The translations under genes and the position numbers were made by a program. Of a DNA stretch of 64,000 bases, positions 62,020-64,000 are shown one piece after another. Under the pieces are notes generated by a model that was given only the letters and a program-made list of their open reading frames with translations, searched no databases and had not been told where the DNA came from. Origin of the DNA: Schlesneria paludicola DSM 18645 (GTDB lineage Bacteria > Planctomycetota > Planctomycetia > Planctomycetales > Planctomycetaceae); contig NZ_JH636434.1 of the NCBI RefSeq assembly GCF_000255655.1, forward strand, positions 2,353-66,352. Reading direction: 5' to 3'. Within the stretch, counting starts at the first letter, position 1, and each line of letters starts with the position of its first letter.

Positions 62020-63915
62020 TCACACTTTACGAATAAATTGAGCTGCAAAGCTGCGAACCTGCTGTCCATTAAGAACATGGAAGACACGAAGCTGCTCGAT
62101 TGTTTCCTGGCTGAACTTGGACAGCGGCACGTGAACCAGTTTCTTGCCGAACCGCTTCGCCAACTGCCGCCAGACCGGACCTGGAGGTGCATGACTGAGC
62201 AGTGCCACGTGCCGTTCGCGTGCATAGTAACACGCCGCGGCCAGCAGACGTTCTTCCAGTGTATCCGTGAAATCGAATCGCGGGTTCGACCAAATGTCCG
62301 AAACAGGACGAGGAGGAAACAGAAACACGGCGCCGCCATACGTGGCTTGCCCGATTCCTGGCCCGACGAGATTTTCAAGATAATTCGTCGCAAACAGTGC
62401 CAGCGTCGATTCGTCGTGATGCTCGGCGTGCCAGGTGACCCGCCAGGGATAGTCGCGCGGATCGGCGGGACTGTCGAACATCATCACGACGCAGTCCAAC
62501 GTTCCGCGCGTCGGCGGCAACACTTTGACGTACAAATTGCCCGTGTGCCAATTCCGTAACGTCTCGCGAATGTCGAGACCGTCTTTCATGCTCGTTGTGA
62601 ATTTCTCGCTGCGCGCCAGATCGGTGCCGAGCGAATTCAGCGCCGCATCCTTGACGTGTGTGCGAAATTTCTCGATCGCGATATCTTCCGGCGGCCAACT
62701 GCACTGACGATGCGGATTCCAGCGCATCAGCCAATCGTCTTGTTGCGGTTTGGGCGGATGCGGTTTCAGCTTGCATGTTCGCCATTCCACCGCCTGCCCG
62801 GGCAAGCGATTCTTTAAATCGACCATGTCTCCCTCGGGCAGTCGGCCACGCGTGATCCCCAATTTGATCGTGGGGAACGGAATTCGTTCGTGATAGGGAT
62901 ACTCACGAGCGACATTGGCCAGGGCGATCGCGAACTGATCACCGACAACTTGCTTGGCCGCAATGATCAAGGTATAGAGCGCGGGAGTGAGCCGACGTTC
63001 GATCAATGTCAGGTTTCGAACGTACTGCAGGTACAGCCGCAACAATTTCGGCGTAATTTTGCGAGCTCGTTTCCCAAGATCAGATTGATACCGGTCCCGC
63101 GCCGCGAGCAGCATGGCTTTCACGCCATCGATGGACAGATTTTCGTCTTCGCCCAGTTCCGCTCGGGCCAATTCGTAAAGGCCGGTGATATAGGGCATTT
63201 CGCCCAACCCGAAGAGCAGCGTGTCGGGATCAGCCGCAACAATCGACGCGGGCTCAACCTCATCGTCGGTCGCCTCGGTGCGGCGCTCTTCGGTGTAGGC
63301 TTCACGAATCCAGGGCCAGTCGAGCAGCGAGCACAGAAACAGAATGTTATGATGCTTTCGCTCTAGCTCACGCAGTCGCCGAGCCATATGGACGACGCGA
63401 TCATTGGGCTGGCCATCATTCACCCGCGGAATGGTCGGCAACACCGCGGCCGCGAACTTTTCGGGCCGAACGCGCTTCAACGCATAGGGGTCCGGCAGAA
63501 CTGCGGAATAGCTTTCGAAGCACGCGGTCTCAAGATCGACGAATTCTCGCGTCATCCGTTCGTCGATGGCAAATCTGAGCCCCGCGATCACCCCCTGGCA
63601 GGGATCGATCGGTACGTAACTGGCCGTACGGCCCGGTCCCCGCGGTGGATCGTCGTCCGACTCCTCGGAATCAAATCCCGACCATTCACGGTATTCGACC
63701 GCTGGGGTCTCTTCTTGCAGCACGAACGAAATATTCGGCAGGAACGCAATCGCGCGCTCAACCTGCGATTGGAACGAGGGCGGCAACGGGACAGCCAGAC
63801 AATCGAAATCGACGGACAGCATCAGACGCCGGACTTCCAGCGCAAAATCGCCGCTTCCGTGGATAATTGGCAGGCACGTAATTCGGTCACTGAATTGAAG
63901 AGCGTTCATAGGCAT
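62020..63915 (-). CDS. Conserved protein of unknown function, possible Tiki/ChaN-like N-terminal half
   Basis: 631 residues, no signal peptide or membrane helix. The N-terminal part has alternating hydrophobic strands and segments such as Phe-Asp-Cys-Leu-Ala-Val-Pro-Leu-Pro, Tyr-Val-Pro-Ile-Asp, [10 protein letters not shown], and Asn-Ile-Leu-Phe-Leu-Cys-Ser. These faintly recall the TraB/ChaN/erythromycin-esterase group, but I lack proof. The C-terminal half is rich in Trp, His and Arg (Trp-His-Ala-Glu-His-His-Asp-Glu-Ser) and ends in a possible mixed alpha/beta domain. It is the first gene of a tight minus-strand run with moaC; a second ATG lies two codons in (63909). Coding status is secure from length and junction spacing. 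Confidence 0.6.
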   Translation of the reverse strand: MPMNALQFSDRITCLPIIHGSGDFALEVRRLMLSVDFDCLAVPLPPSFQSQVERAIAFLPNISFVLQEETPAVEYREWSGFDSEESDDDPPRGPGRTASYVPIDPCQGVIAGLRFAIDERMTREFVDLETACFESYSAVLPDPYALKRVRPEKFAAAVLPTIPRVNDGQPNDRVVHMARRLRELERKHHNILFLCSLLDWPWIREAYTEERRTEATDDEVEPASIVAADPDTLLFGLGEMPYITGLYELARAELGEDENLSIDGVKAMLLAARDRYQSDLGKRARKITPKLLRLYLQYVRNLTLIERRLTPALYTLIIAAKQVVGDQFAIALANVAREYPYHERIPFPTIKLGITRGRLPEGDMVDLKNRLPGQAVEWRTCKLKPHPPKPQQDDWLMRWNPHRQCSWPPEDIAIEKFRTHVKDAALNSLGTDLARSEKFTTSMKDGLDIRETLRNWHTGNLYVKVLPPTRGTLDCVVMMFDSPADPRDYPWRVTWHAEHHDESTLALFATNYLENLVGPGIGQATYGGAVFLFPPRPVSDIWSNPRFDFTDTLEERLLAAACYYARERHVALLSHAPPGPVWRQLAKRFGKKLVHVPLSKFSQETIEQLRVFHVLNGQQVRSFAAQFIRKV

Positions 63916-64000
63916 GAATTGTAGCGAAAGGCGTCGATTTCGTCGTCAGTCAGCGACACCGACCCAACCCATCACAAGAGACTTACGGAATTTTCAACAT

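Overview
The window looks like a chromosome segment of a planctomycete, probably of the Planctomycetaceae (Schlesneria/Planctomicrobium type). The grounds are two giant PSCyt1/DUF1549/DUF1553 cytochrome proteins, a Tat-exported DUF1501 protein beside one of them, an ECF sigma factor next to a zinc-finger protein kinase, a secreted calpain-like protease, an SUMF1-like lipoprotein, an aroDE fusion, short monocistronic transcription units and wide gaps. I annotate 38 protein genes and one tRNA-Leu. I see no rRNA, CRISPR array, prophage, transposase or integrase. The genus-level placement is inference.

Layout. 1-7.6 kb: tail of a PcfJ-like gene, an amidohydrolase, a small membrane protein, a secreted EF-hand calpain-like protease, a TMTC-like membrane/TPR protein and a Tat metallophosphoesterase. 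8-20.9 kb: mostly metabolic genes (NADPH:FMN reductase overlapping a threonine-dehydratase-like gene, a deoxyhypusine-synthase-fold protein, proB, a sugar isomerase, two FKBP genes of which one has three tandem domains, leuD, purM, a polytopic membrane protein, tRNA-Leu(UAG), truD). 21-37 kb: M28/PDZ peptidase, SUMF1-like lipoprotein, a PSCyt protein with inserted golvesin-like and discoidin-like domains, mutL, aroDE, gyrA and oleC. 37-44.4 kb, all minus strand: a secreted coiled-coil protein, a ZAS-type zinc-finger Ser/Thr kinase, an ECF sigma factor, a membrane protein, a secreted 2H phosphoesterase and a CPXCG-like zinc protein. 44.8-51.9 kb: one 2363-residue PUFA-synthase-like megasynthase (KS-CLF-AT-DH-DH). 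52.5-64 kb: a Wza-like export lipoprotein facing a Wzb-like phosphatase, ketoglutarate-semialdehyde dehydrogenase, and a minus-strand run of an unknown 631-aa protein, moaC, a PSCyt protein and a DUF1501 protein.

How genes may work together. The sigma factor, ZAS kinase and secreted coiled-coil protein look like a membrane signalling module. oleC and the Pfa3-like synthase lie about 8 kb apart and could both feed long-chain polyunsaturated hydrocarbon synthesis, although oleABD, the ACP-bearing PUFA subunit and the enoyl reductase are not in the window. The export protein and phosphatase suggest exopolysaccharide secretion.

The least expected non-coding signal is a family of short dispersed hairpin repeats. 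Two 88-90 bp full-length copies lie in inverse orientation at 2014-2101 and 6481-6570, and a shorter relative with the same core but different outer arms lies at 40106-40161. A second, about 97-bp repeat occurs at 2172-2270 and 44645-44743. Many gene ends carry strong GC-rich hairpins without a T tract; only the tRNA has a classical terminator.
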